A stretch of 64,000 nucleotides of DNA from Macrocystis pyrifera. Taxonomy: Eukaryota; Sar; Phaeophyceae; Laminariales; Laminariaceae. A model generated the notes under the pieces. The model saw only the letters and a program-made list of their open reading frames with translations. It made no database searches and had not been told where the DNA came from. The DNA is taken from assembly GCA_031763025.1 (NCBI GenBank), contig JASSKH010000006.1:14287479-14351478 (forward strand). Direction: 5' to 3'. Made by a program: the position numbers and the translations under genes. Below, piece after piece: positions 43,415-53,499 of the stretch (position 1 is its first letter; each line of letters begins with the position of its first letter).

Positions 43415-46400
43415 GTGATTGACAACGTCACGGAAAATATGCTCTTATTACTATTGCTTTTAAGTAGGAGACCGCGGTTTGACTGACCGCCTAGACTGAC
43501 ATGCCCACTTTCAGGTAATTGACCTCGTCAAGGGAAAAAATGCTAGGAGAGGCCCCTTGACTGACCGCTCCCATACACTAAAACTAGTATGCTGATGCCA
43601 AAAGAGGCCCTGACGTGTCAACGATCCTAGGAGACCGCGGTTTTACACCTTGACTGACCGCCCCCTTACACTATACCATGGTAACTAGTATGTGAATGCA
43701 AACTAAAGGAAAATATGGTGTTGATAAGACATTTCGGTCTGCTGTCTTGAGTGACAGTAAAACTACTGTAGTATATGAAGGCCAACAATTGGAAAATATT
43801 CTACCTGGTTGTAGGCTGCGGTCTGACGCCTTACTTGACTGACTGGCCGCCTCCATTTCCTTTCAGCAGTCCGTCTGTCCGTTTCCTATGTATACCTCCC
43901 TTGTACCTTTCCTTTGTACAGATACCAGGTGTCTTACTTTGTCCCGTGATGTTCTCTCTTTCATTCGTCTCTTTCCTTTGTCTCTTCCTTTGGCCTTTTC
44001 CATTTGTCTCTTTCCTGTGTGTCTTATTTTTGTCCGCTTCGTACACCTCTTTCCATTTGACCGTCCCTTCATCCCTTCCCTTTTGTCTTTTTCCTCCGTC
44101 CCTTTCCTGTGTCTCTTTCCTCCACCCCTCTCTTACATCGCTACGATTGGTTGTCCTTTTCCCCTTACCTTTGTCTCTTTCCTGGCCTCTCTCCTTTTGC
44201 CTTGCCTCTCTCCTTTTTCTCTCCTTTTTTCGTATCGTCTACTTGGTATCGTCCTTTGACATGTTCCCTCCCTCTCCTTCCCCCCTCTTGCCCTTTCTTT
44301 GGCGATCCTTTTCCTCTGTCTCTGCTTACGATAATAATGTCGATGGTGCTGATGCTGATGGTGACGATGATGATGATGATGATAATGATGATGATGCCGA
44401 TCATGGTAATGATGACGATGATGGCCATGATGTTGCTGCTGATGATGATGGTGCTAATGGCAATCATGATGTGGCTGCTGATGATGATGACGATGATGAT
44501 GATGATCTTGATGATCTTGATCATGATGACGACGAAGCTGCCATCCTCCCCTTCGAGGGCGTATTCTGGGGACGCTTTTTTACGAGAGCTCGACGCGAAC
44601 GGCCTGCTCTTTCCAAGCGGCCATGCTCAGACTCGGGGGAACCTTCTTAGCCGTCAACGCCACCTCTTCAAGCGTCAAGAAGGGGGAAACGCTAGAGGTG
44701 CTCAATCGTGTTGCATTACGGAGGAATCTTCGCTATATCGACCTATTCCGCGTTTCATTTTTTTTTTTTTGTTTTGAAAGAAAATTCCCGGTTTGTACTC
44801 TCTGTAGCCCACCTGGAGATGTTTGGTCACTGTGCTTCAACAACTTACAGACAAGAACACTAAGCCAGTCACGACATTTGAGACGATGGCGGAAAGTTTG
44901 AGGCCTGCAGCTTTCATGCTGCTGTGGTAGTTTCATGCTCAAATACACTCAAATGCACTCAAATACACTTAAATACACTCGAATACAAAGCCCAGCGTGC
45001 ACGAGGGCACGATGAAAGCGGGTCGAATATATCGTAAAAAATGGGTGGGCCGATTCTTAGCGTCCCCAATTCTCACAGAAGTGTGGTTAACGGAGTATCC
45101 ACAAAAAGCCTGGGAATTTCGTGGTCCCGCCCTTGGCGACGGTTTCGTTGCTTTTTTTACCCTTTCCAGCCGAGGTATATTCGATACATTCGAACCATCC
45201 TCATCTAGCTCACCTGCGCACTGTTTTGTATTTGGATATGAAACCACCACCATGTGAAAGCTGCATCCTTCAGCTTCCACCCATGGACTTTTTGGTCATG
45301 ATTTCGCTACTGTTGACGCCAAGCATTCCTACTGTAGCTCAGCGAAAACGAATAAAAACCGGCCTTTTTTTCGTAACTGAAAACAAAAAAAAGAAAAATG
45401 CGGTTTCAGTCGAGATGACAACGTTCCTCCGGCATAGTAATGTATTGCTATTTTACCCCCTGCTCCGCTCTTCATATTTCTGAATGGAACTCCTTTCCGC
45501 CCTTCTCCCTTCCCCATGTTCCGAACGGAACTTATTGCCCCCCTTCTCCTTTCCCCATACTTCCGAACGGACCTCCTTTCCCCCTTCTCCCTTCATCGAG
45601 TTTCCAAATGGAAGCACCCCCCCCCCTGCTCCATTCCTCATATTTCCGAATGGAACTAATTCTCCTCCTTCTCCATTCTCCATATTTCCGAGTGGAATTT
45701 ATTTCTCCCCTTCTCCTTCCCCATATTTCCGAATGGAACTCCTTTTCCCCATTCTCCCTCCCTCATATTTCCGAATGGAGCTCCTCCTCCCCCTTCTCCC
45801 TTCTCCATATTTTTGGATGGAACTCCTTCTCCCCCTTCTCTCTTCCTAACATTTCCGATATCACTCATTTTCCCGCTTCCCCCTCCCCCGATAGTAGGGA
45901 TGCGAGGGTCTACGGTCATACGACTACGGCCATGCATGATAATGAGTACACCCCCTCCAACCCCCTCCCTCGATATTTCCGAATGGATCTCCTTTTTCCC
46001 ATTCTCCCTTCCTTATATTTCCGAATATAATGACCAATCTTCCCGTCTCCCCCTTTCCCAATATTTCCCAAATGGAACTCCTTCTCCTGCAGGACACGGT
46101 GATATCTCTGCTGTCCTATTGCGACGCAATCGCCTTGAGACATCCCGTCAAAGGGGCAGCTACAGCCGCGGCGGGGGTTGCAAGTGGGCCGGTGCTCAAC
46201 GCAGGGGACGGGGTAGGGGAACACCCGACCCAGGCGTTACTAGATCTGTACACCATCGTGGCGGAGCTTGGGGGGGGTGCGGGCTTGGAGGGGCTTCGGG
46301 CGAAGGTGCGGGAGCGGTTGTTAGAGAGTGCGTCGGCCCCGCTCTTGTGGCCGAAGCGTGCTTGCGCGTTTTTGTTTGTTTGTTTCATGCCTCGATGATT

Positions 46401-49400
46401 GATTGCCTAGTTGCTTGATTGCTTGCTCGCTTGCTCACTTGGTTAGTGTTGCTTTCTTGCGTTCTTTTTCTGTCTTGCTTGCTTGTTCGCTCGAACGCAC
46501 GCTTGCTTGATATTACTTTCTTGCTTCCTTAGTTCTTGGTCTCTTGTTTGCTTGTGGCCTTCTTGTTTCGTCGTTTGCTTGCTGCTGTCCTCTTCTAATG
46601 GAGTCGCTTCAAGACAAACCGCCAAACGTCAACGCCGAACCCGCGCTCACACCCTTTTAAGAGACTGCCACCCCCCCCCCCTACCCTCACAGTAGTAAAA
46701 CAATCCCCACAACATATATCTATATCTCTATATATCCTAGGTGGTGGTGATGGTCGGAGACCTTAAGCACGGCAGGACCGTCCACTCCCTGTCAAGACTG
46801 CTGGCCAGGTTCGGGTGTGAGCTGCGGTACGTCTCCCCCTTGGCCCTGACCATGCCACCCTACGTTCAGGAGGAGGTGAGGCAGGCATCCATCCCTGAAG
46901 AGTTCACACCTCGGATATATCATGTTCTAGATGATAAACTATCTGATCTATCTATCTATCCATCTGTAGATGATCTACTGCCGCTGTGAGTGTTCGTGCA
47001 GGATCTGCGTAGCACATATCAAACCCAGGAAACATGCGCTAGGTCATGCGGATTACACGGGTCCCACCCGGCAATATGAGCCAAATCATACCACATCATC
47101 GGGAATATATCTGCCCTGGAAAGTCTAAATCATGAACTGGGGATGACCCGTATGATCTGTAGACAACCCGTTTAAGGTGTTGAAGAGTTCCAACTAGCGC
47201 AAGGGGGACATGGCAGGGGCGGGGGTGGGAGGAGTGGGGAGGGAGAAGGGGGATGGGAGAGGGGGGGGGGGGGGGGGGTACGTCTCCCTTTTGGCCCTGA
47301 GCATGCTGCCTTAAACTCGGGAGGAGGTCAAGACTAATGAGGAATCGCAACTATCTACCAGGTATTGCGGAGGGGGGCATGGCAAGAGGCGTGGGGGGGG
47401 GTATGTCGCCGTAGGTGTATCATCATAGACCGGGGGGGGGGGGGGGGGGGGGGGGGGATGTGGCGGTGGCGGGCGGGGGGTACCCATGTCATGCATTGCC
47501 GGGAGGGATACATGGCGGGGGGGAGGAGAAAGGAGGGTAAGGGGGAAAGAGGGGGGGTGTACTCATTATCGTGCATGGCCGTAGTCATATGACCATAGAC
47601 CCTCGCATCCCTACAATGCCGGGACGGAGCACGTCGGGTTTTCACCGACCAGGCAGACATTGCTTGCACCAAGCGCGAAGCGCCGTGAGGTGTTGGGCGA
47701 GTCGCATGAAGGGAGAGCTGCATCCTGCTAAGAACCGCTTTAGAGGCGGATTTTCGAAAGCGGGGGGGGGGGGTAATCGATATCATGTATGACCGTAGTC
47801 GTATGACCATAGACCCTCGCATTCCTACAATGCCGGGACGGAGCACGTCGGGTTTTTCACCGACCAGGCAGACATTGCTTGCCCATGTGGGGGGAAGGGG
47901 GGGGGGAGGAGGTGTACTCATGATCATGCATGGCCGTAGTCGTATGACCATATACCCTCGCATCCCTACAATGCCGGGACGGAGCGCGCCGGGTTTTTAC
48001 CGACCAGGCAGACGTTGCTTGAACCAAGCGCGAAGCACCGTGAAGTGTTGAGCGAGTCGCGTGCAGTGTGAGCTGCATCCTACAAATAACCGATTTAGAG
48101 GCGGATTTTCTTGCATATGGATGACAGCATCAATGAATTGATTTAATTTCTGGTGAGGCCAATTCCAGAGACAGCAATTGGTTTACTATGTAACTGCCTC
48201 GTGGGTGCCTCACCATATACACACTACGTGACACGATCATCCCCCTTGTGCGGAGTAAAGGTTTTCCCCGCATATTATTGATCCAGCTTGACCGCTAGCC
48301 GTGGTAACCGCCAAAAAAAAAAGAAAAAGGGTACCCTGGCTGTCTAGCTCACGCAGCGAGAGGCGTGTTTTACAGCGTCGTCGCCAACCGACGCCAACCC
48401 AACCTATATATATATATATATCAGGTATATAATATGGGGGGGGGGGTTACTTACCTTATGCATGGCCGTAGTCGTATGGCCTTAGATTTATCGGGGGGGT
48501 ATGGTGTAGGGGGTCGAGTGGGAGACATAGATGGTGGGTGGGGGGGTGATGCACGTTGCAACCGTTGCGGAGTGGGACACGGGCTTCACGGTCACCGCCG
48601 CGGCGGAATTTGCGTCGGGAACCGGGCCGCGTCTGTCCAAGGCAAGGCCAAGGCAAGGTCGAGACCAGTGCCAGCGCGCCTCAAGACTCAAAAAAACTGT
48701 GCCAGGTATATTGGTAAAACTGTCGCGCTTGTTCTTGAACGGCATCCGCAGCAAATGCTGCCGCGCTGCCATTTGCGCCCTCGAGGCAACCGGGGCCGCG
48801 AAGAGAGGCAACGCATGGAAGCCGGAACCCCGAAGCAAAGGTTGCAGAACCGTCAGACAAGATCAGATCTAGCTAATTTAGAACCTAACCCGCCGTATGG
48901 AGACGCTGCGCAGGGTAAGTATCCAATGTGGGACAGATTAAGTACAGATCATGTACAAATCATCAGAGATCGTATAGATCATCTAGACCCTAACCTTCCT
49001 TCCGTAGTGGGATACTGTTCAGGGTCTGTGTACAGTAGTACAGATCCAACCCAGGAAGAAGCATTGTCCTAGACCATGCGGACTATACGACTCACACCCT
49101 GAAACAACATAAGCTGTAGATTATACAGATTATACAGATTATCTGCACTGAAAGATCTAGATCATCAATGATATGTAGGTGATCTGTAGATGATCTGTGC
49201 ATGGTCTGGCAGAGGTGTGAAAAGTTGCAGAATCGTCCGCCGGCGAGCACTGGCCGTCCTTTTTCCTATGGCTACTGTAGTCCTAGTTTGCGATGGCTTC
49301 CCTCCACACTCCACCCCTGTCCCGCTCCTATTTTTTCTTTTCTTTTTCTTGCTGTGTCCAGTTGCTTCTATAATATACACGCTGCACGGTTTTGTACGGG

Positions 49401-52400
49401 AAGGGTGGCCTCGGGGGAGAGAGGAAAGGGGATGCCCGTATTTTTTTCCTAATTTTAGATATATTTTGCGATGGCGCCCCTACCCACCCTTGTCCCGCTC
49501 TCGTATTTGTTTTTTGCTTCCCTTTTTCCCTTTCTTCTACGACGCACGCCGCATGGTTTTGTACTGGGAAGGTGGCGTCGGGGGAGGGGGGAGAGGGGGG
49601 TACCCGTCCTTGTTTTCTATTTTTAGATATATTTTGCGATGGCGCCCCTCCCCACCCTTGTTCCGCTATCGTTTCCCCCCCCCCCCCTTTTGTCGGTTTC
49701 TTTTACGCACGCTGCACGGTGTTGTCCTGAAAAGGTGGCCTCGGAGGGGGGAGAGGGGATGGTCCAGACGGAGCACCTTGAGCTGGCCGGAAAGGTTCTT
49801 GAGGAAGCGGACGTCCTTTATGTGACAAGGATACAGAGGGAACGCTTCGCCTCGGAGGAGGTATGTCCATTGTTTGGGTCCACGATGTGTGTCTATAATT
49901 CGGGTCCACAATTTGTGTCCATTATTTGGGTCGACGAATTCGGTCCAAATTTTTGGGTCCACGATTTTATACCCTTTGCTTCTGTCCACGATGTTTGACC
50001 ATCCTTTGGGTCCACGACGTGTGTCCATAATTTGGGTTCGCGATTTGGGTCCGTAAGGATAGCTACTGTAGAACCGTACCGGTGTAGGGTTGTAAACTGC
50101 AAGGATTAAATCGTATGATTATTCACACGAAGCTTCTGTTGTCGAAGAATCCCAGGTGAAGTGGTAGCTTTGACTCGTCGCCGGGGACTGCAGGCTTTTT
50201 CTCTTGTATGCATGTAGGCAAGGAGAGAATCCTTCACGTGTTAGGTGGTGAATGAGAGAGTGAGAGTTCGGGATGGGCAAACTAAGCCCACCTCAGCTGG
50301 CGGCCTCCGGTTATTGTACCGAGCGCTACTTTTCGTTGGTGAAATTCTGCGATAGGACCGCCGTAGTTCCCTCTGATGCATCCATCTGTGCGACGTCCAT
50401 TCTGCGAACCTTTCCCAAAATATGTCCTCCACATTTATGAATCAGCTAATACCTCTTTCTGCTTCATCCCTTTACCTCGTTTTACATCCCGGGTACGTAT
50501 TAAGCAGTTTTTTTTTTTGTTCACGATTAGACTGAGTCCATACCTTGGGTCCGTAGCTTGCGTCCAGAAGTTGGGTTTTTTTTTTTTTATGCCAGGTGGC
50601 GCTTTTTTTGTTCATGATTAGACTATAAAGTCCATAATTTGTTTTGTTTTTTTACATGCCAGGCAGGGGCGTCCGTGAAAAAAGAGAAAGCGAAACACCA
50701 CACTCCCGGAGGTCGGAATGGAAAAAAAAAAAAAACACGTTGCAGCCGTTGTGATCACATGATGAAATAAGAAAATGGTTGATTTTTTGGCTTCATTTTT
50801 TTTTTTTTTTCACTTGGTTCTATAAACCCCCCGCCCCCCGTCTAGCGAAAAAAGTATATATGTGACGGTTCAAATTTTTTTTTCCGGGCGCCCTTGTGCT
50901 CGGTAGGGTTTTGTGTTGAAGATTTGACTGAATCCATTATTTGGATCCGTAACTTGTATCCATTTTTTGGGCCATTACCTTGTGTCCTTAACTTGTCTTT
51001 TTACATCGGTGCTTATGGGAACAGTATCTCAACGTACCGAAATTCTATGTTTTACACTATACCAGCAGCTGTATATAAATATTCATAGTTCCCGCGGGAT
51101 GCAGCCGCTGCAATAGTGTGTAAACGAAGATTTCGGCAAGTTGAGATACTGTTCCCATAAGCATAGGCGATATTTGCAAAATAACTTGGGTGTCTGTAAG
51201 AGAAAGAAAGAGGCGTCCATATTTTGGGTACTCCTTGTAGTCTTCGCGTCTCGTGTCTCGATATAGGTCCCATGCAGCTCAAGGGTTATACTACTGCTAC
51301 ACGCTGCACTATTCCCGGCACTGCCGATGCTCACGGCCAATGCCGTGCATGCCTACACTGCTACCTGTTTATATCATCGACGCCTGGCCGATACACCTTC
51401 CCCCCCTCTCTCCTCCCTCCCCCCCCCCCCCCCCTCTCTCTCTTTTTTCTCTTTCTTTCCCTCCCCTCCTCCATCCCTCCCCCCTCTACAACTCCCTCAG
51501 GAGTTCGAGGAAGTGAACGGGTCCTATCGCATCACGCCTGAGGTGATGAGCAAGGCGAAAGATTCGACCGTTCTCATGCACCCCCTCCCTCGGGTGGGGG
51601 AGATAGCGGAGGACTGCGACGTTGATCCCCGGCCGCTTACTTCCGGCAGATGCAGGTGAGACACTGTCCTCTTCTCTCCGTTCCTTTACTTTCCCTTCCC
51701 GAAATTCTATCACATCGAAAGCTTCTGGGGATAGGGCCTGTCGGGACTGTGTGTCTGCTGGCGTGCCTTATCCCGCCGTATCGTGGGCGTTTGGCCATTA
51801 ACAACGGTTGGTTGATTTTTTTAATAGTGGTTGGTTGATTGGTTGACTTGCTTCAATAGTTCGTTGATCGATTGCTCGGCTGGTTGATTGATTGATTCGT
51901 TGGTTTGTTTTTTCGTTCGTTGGTTGGTTGATTGATTGGTTGGTGGGTTGATTGATTGATTGGTGGGTTTGTTGATTCATCGATTGATTCATTGATGGAT
52001 TGTTTTATCGATTGGTTGGTTGACTGAGTACGGTATGCACCGGTGTATAACACCCCCCCGGTGAAACCATTTGGGGCTCTAAAAACCTTATCACCCGGTG
52101 TGTTTTACTCCGGGGGTGTGATATACAGCGTACCCCGGTGACAGAGTGGGTGTTTATTTTGGGATTTGATAAAGCGCATCACCGGGGTGGTATACTCTTG
52201 GGGGGGTGGTAGCATGGAAACGATATCAGTGGTTGTAAAGGAGTTTGGCTGCCATACTCAAGCAGGAAGGGGTGCGATAAAAAGGGGTGTGATAGCAGTT
52301 AGTAGTTGGAGGTTTTACTGCCACAACCCATGAAGGCGGCAAGGGGTGTGGTAAGATAATCAAGGGGTGTGGTAGGAGTGGTTGGGGTTTTCGCTGCCTA

Positions 52401-53437
52401 GTTGCAGCATCCGTTGTGGGGGCCTCAGCAGCAGAGACGCGTTCTACGATAGAGGTCGAACATTTCCGGTAAAATACTATCTGAATGACAGGGCTCCTTA
52501 ACCCAAAATCGTCGGAATACCGATCTTGTTCCGAAAAATGACGTTTTTTGTATATTTGGGCCATATGGGATTATCCATCATCGGAATGAAATCTGATTTT
52601 TGCTGAAGTCAGTTTTCGGGGTGAGGTATGGAGCTCCTTAAGGTCAAGTGAGGAGCCTCAGAAAAATTAGGGTGAACCTCTATTGTAGAACGCCTCCAGA
52701 TGGCAGTGTCGGGCCTGTCGACGGGCTCTTCCGTGGGAGCCTTAGTGCAATGGGAGACTCCGTAGCAGCCGGAGGCGCAGGTGTGGTTTTCCGGAAAAAA
52801 AAACACGTGATCGAGCCTTGAGTTCCGGCAGCATCAGTCATTGATTCTTTTCCGCTGCGGTGGGCCTTTGCACCTCCTCCTCCAACTCCATTTTGCTCGT
52901 CTCCATAATTAATATATATGTCGTGATGCGCTCGCACACCTGTGGGTACTGCTTGTTTCTCACGCCACACTATCACCCAGGTGATGTCTTGGGGGTGTCG
53001 CACTGATTAGGAATGAGGCATGACGCCGCAGAGGGTGTGGGACACAACTTAGCCCGGTGATAAACCGGGTTGTTGTTTCAGGATTTGACATGTAGTAATA
53101 CCCGAGGGGGATACTCTGGGGGTGTGGTATACAACGTATAGGTGCGACATACACCGTCTTGTACGGTACTTGGTTGATTTGTTCAAGTGGTTGATTGAGT
53201 GGTTTGTTGATTGTCGATTGATAGAGTGGTTGATTGGTTGATTGGTTGCTTGCTTGCTTGTTTGCCTGTCTGCCTGCCTGCATGCTTGCTTGCGTGCGTG
53301 CGTGCGTGCGTGCGTGCTGACCTTAGCCCTTACCCCACAACCGTTTGCTTGCTGTCCTGCACTGTTCCTGCGTGCCTCGTCAGAACGGGATGTTTGTGCG
53401 CATGGCGCTGTTGGCGCTTGTATTTGGCAAGGCATGA
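43227..53437 (+). CDS. aspartate carbamoyltransferase (ATCase), stand-alone, seven exons, one missing base
   Basis: Joins carbamoyl phosphate to L-aspartate, the committed step of de novo pyrimidine synthesis. Exons: 43227-43414, 44538-44697 (or from 44558), 46093-46305, 46741-46875, 49756-49860, 51501-51655 and 53384-53437. Motifs appear in family order: carbamoyl-phosphate loop YESSTRT, active-site Lys loop [60 protein letters not shown] and the C-terminal helix [16 protein letters not shown]. The product is about 336 residues, near the usual ~310. The [11 protein letters not shown] and GVGEHP forms resemble the animal/fungal CAD type more than the plant plastid type, but no CPSase or DHOase domain is attached. 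Exon 6 lacks one base in the conserved DPRAAYFRQ, so the read frame is shifted. Confidence 0.93.
44538..44697 (+). CDS. ATCase exon 2 (carbamoyl-phosphate site)
   Basis: Encodes [20 protein letters not shown], then AAMLRLGG and [10 protein letters not shown], ending CTAGAG|GTGCTC in phase 0. Acceptor GACGAAG at 44537 keeps frame with exon 1 but inserts six residues (SCHPPL) before RGRI. Acceptor CCCTTCGAG at 44557 has the better pyrimidine tract and the expected spacing but is one base out of phase. The usual YEPSTRT or YEVSTRT proline/valine is serine here. Confidence 0.85.
44698..46092 (+). other. ATCase intron 2
   Basis: The first 700 bases are plain spacer with a short TCAAATACACT array at 44938-44985. 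From about 45470 a 42-45 bp minisatellite runs to the 3' splice site. It is interrupted at 45890-45960 by a fragment of the poly(C)-tailed element. Confidence 0.7.
45470..46091 (+). repeat. minisatellite forming the 3' end of ATCase intron 2
   Basis: About 13 units of roughly 45 bp with the core CATATTTCCGAATGGAACTCC followed by TTCTCCCCCTTCTCCCTTCC. The last unit reads CAATATTTCCCAAATGGAAC, then TCCTTCTCCTGCAG, and is used as polypyrimidine tract and acceptor of exon 3. Confidence 0.85.
46093..46305 (+). CDS. ATCase exon 3
   Basis: Seventy-one codons in phase 0: [20 protein letters not shown], then [20 protein letters not shown], ending GGCGAAG|GTGCGG. It holds residues that contact carbamoyl phosphate (HPTQ) and the hinge of the first domain. 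Confidence 0.95.
46741..46875 (+). CDS. ATCase exon 4
   Basis: Acceptor ATATCCTAG at 46740. The exon reads [17 protein letters not shown], then [18 protein letters not shown] and ends GGAGGAG|GTGAGG in phase 0. This is the start of the aspartate-binding domain. Confidence 0.95.
46905..47181. mobile_element. GATC-rich TIR element 29 bp after ATCase exon 4
   Basis: Left end CACACCTCGGATATATCATG, right end GACAACCCGTTTAAGGTGT. The order of internal words is as in the 35471-35750 copy. Confidence 0.6.
47470..48490 (-). mobile_element. cluster of poly(C)-tailed elements in ATCase intron 4
   Basis: Five units in one orientation, each preceded by a G tract on the plus strand. They start at about 47470 (short), 47560, 47775, 47915 (near full length, to about 48415 with CCAACCGACGCCAACCCAAC) and 48450 (short). 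The repeated unit starts GTACTCATTATCGTGCATGG or close variants. The serial arrangement suggests repeated insertion into existing G/C tracts or local tandem duplication. Confidence 0.65.
48850..49220. mobile_element. GATC-rich TIR element, expanded copy
   Basis: Begins about CGTCAGACAAGATCAGATC and ends GTCTGGCAGAGGTGTGAAAAG. At ~370 bp it is the longest of the family here. Confidence 0.5.
49375..49755 (+). repeat. tandem repeat (~165-bp unit) running into ATCase exon 5
   Basis: CACGCTGCACGGTTTTGTAC, CACGCCGCATGGTTTTGTAC and CACGCTGCACGGTGTTGTCC start at about 49379, 49545 and 49707. Each is followed by GGTGGC.TCGG.GG..GAGAG. The third unit is cut short by the exon, whose acceptor AG at 49754-49755 lies in the repeated GGGGAGAGGGG segment. 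Confidence 0.8.
49756..49860 (+). CDS. ATCase exon 5
   Basis: Thirty-five codons in phase 0: [17 protein letters not shown], then [18 protein letters not shown], with donor [18 protein letters not shown] is a conserved element of the aspartate domain. The acceptor has no normal pyrimidine tract: it is G-rich (GGAGGGGGGAGAG). Confidence 0.9.
49861..51500 (+). other. ATCase intron 5
   Basis: Begins with a degenerate GGGTCCACGATTTGTGTCCAT array to about 50060, with further units at 50530-50580, 50625-50650 and 50925-51000. An inverted pair near 51010-51175 (GCTTATGGGAACAGTATCTCAAC and GTTGAGATACTGTTCCCATAAGC) marks a ~165 bp fold-back element. The intron ends in a C/T-rich tract before CTCCCTCAG. 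Confidence 0.6.
51008..51172. mobile_element. fold-back element with 23-bp inverted ends
   Basis: GCTTATGGGAACAGTATCTC at 51008 is matched in inverse by GAGATACTGTTCCCATAAGC ending near 51170. The interior also pairs: GAAATTCTATGTTTTACACTAT versus ATAGTGTGTAAACGAAGATTTC. This gives a near-perfect long hairpin, and only one copy was seen. Confidence 0.7.
51501..51655 (+). CDS. ATCase exon 6 (contains a one-base deletion)
   Basis: Opens [20 protein letters not shown] in phase 0, then [13 protein letters not shown] and CDVDPR, and ends GATGCAG|GTGAGA. At 155 bases it is one short of keeping frame with exon 7. The sequence GATCCCCGGCCGCTTACTTC lacks one G relative to what the conserved DPRAAYF needs, so the frame is lost after Arg. 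As written, translation would run on in another frame through exon 7. Confidence 0.9.
51656..53383 (+). other. ATCase intron 6
   Basis: Contains a TTGATTGG-rich degenerate array (51810-52025), two similar segments with CCGGTGATA / GGGGGTGTGGTATAC words (52030-52215 and 52965-53150), AAGGGGTGTGGTA repeats (52265-52375) and a TTGATTGG/TTGCTTGC array (53165-53315). Confidence 0.6.
53384..53437 (+). CDS. ATCase exon 7 (C-terminal helix)
   Basis: After GTGCCTCGTCAG the frame reads [17 protein letters not shown] and stops at TGA 53435-53437. This matches the conserved last helix of the enzyme and is joined in phase 0 only if the missing base of exon 6 is supplied. Confidence 0.9.
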   Translation, partial: NGMFVRMALLALVFGKA

Positions 53438-53499
53438 CCTGGCGGCGCAACCATCACCACCGTGGCCGCAATGTTGACTGTTGACGTGAAGGATGGTGT

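Larger units (their letters stand above)
46876..49755 (+). other. ATCase intron 4
   Basis: At 2.9 kb it is the largest intron of the gene. In order it contains a GATC-rich TIR element (46905-47181), a G tract, a cluster of five poly(C)-tailed repeat copies with G tracts (47470-48490), an unexplained GC-rich 340 bp segment (48540-48880), a second GATC-rich TIR element (48850-49220) and a ~165-bp tandem repeat ending at the acceptor (49375-49755). Confidence 0.7.

Noticed and set aside
44165..44524. Ile/Met-rich reverse frame resembling a membrane protein
   Set aside because: It is the complement of a (GAT)n microsatellite.
43775..44650. A 291-residue Phe/Leu/Pro/Ser-rich then poly-Asp open frame
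   Set aside because: It is the CT-rich and GATGAT-rich part of ATCase intron 1 read through; the real exon 2 uses a different frame.
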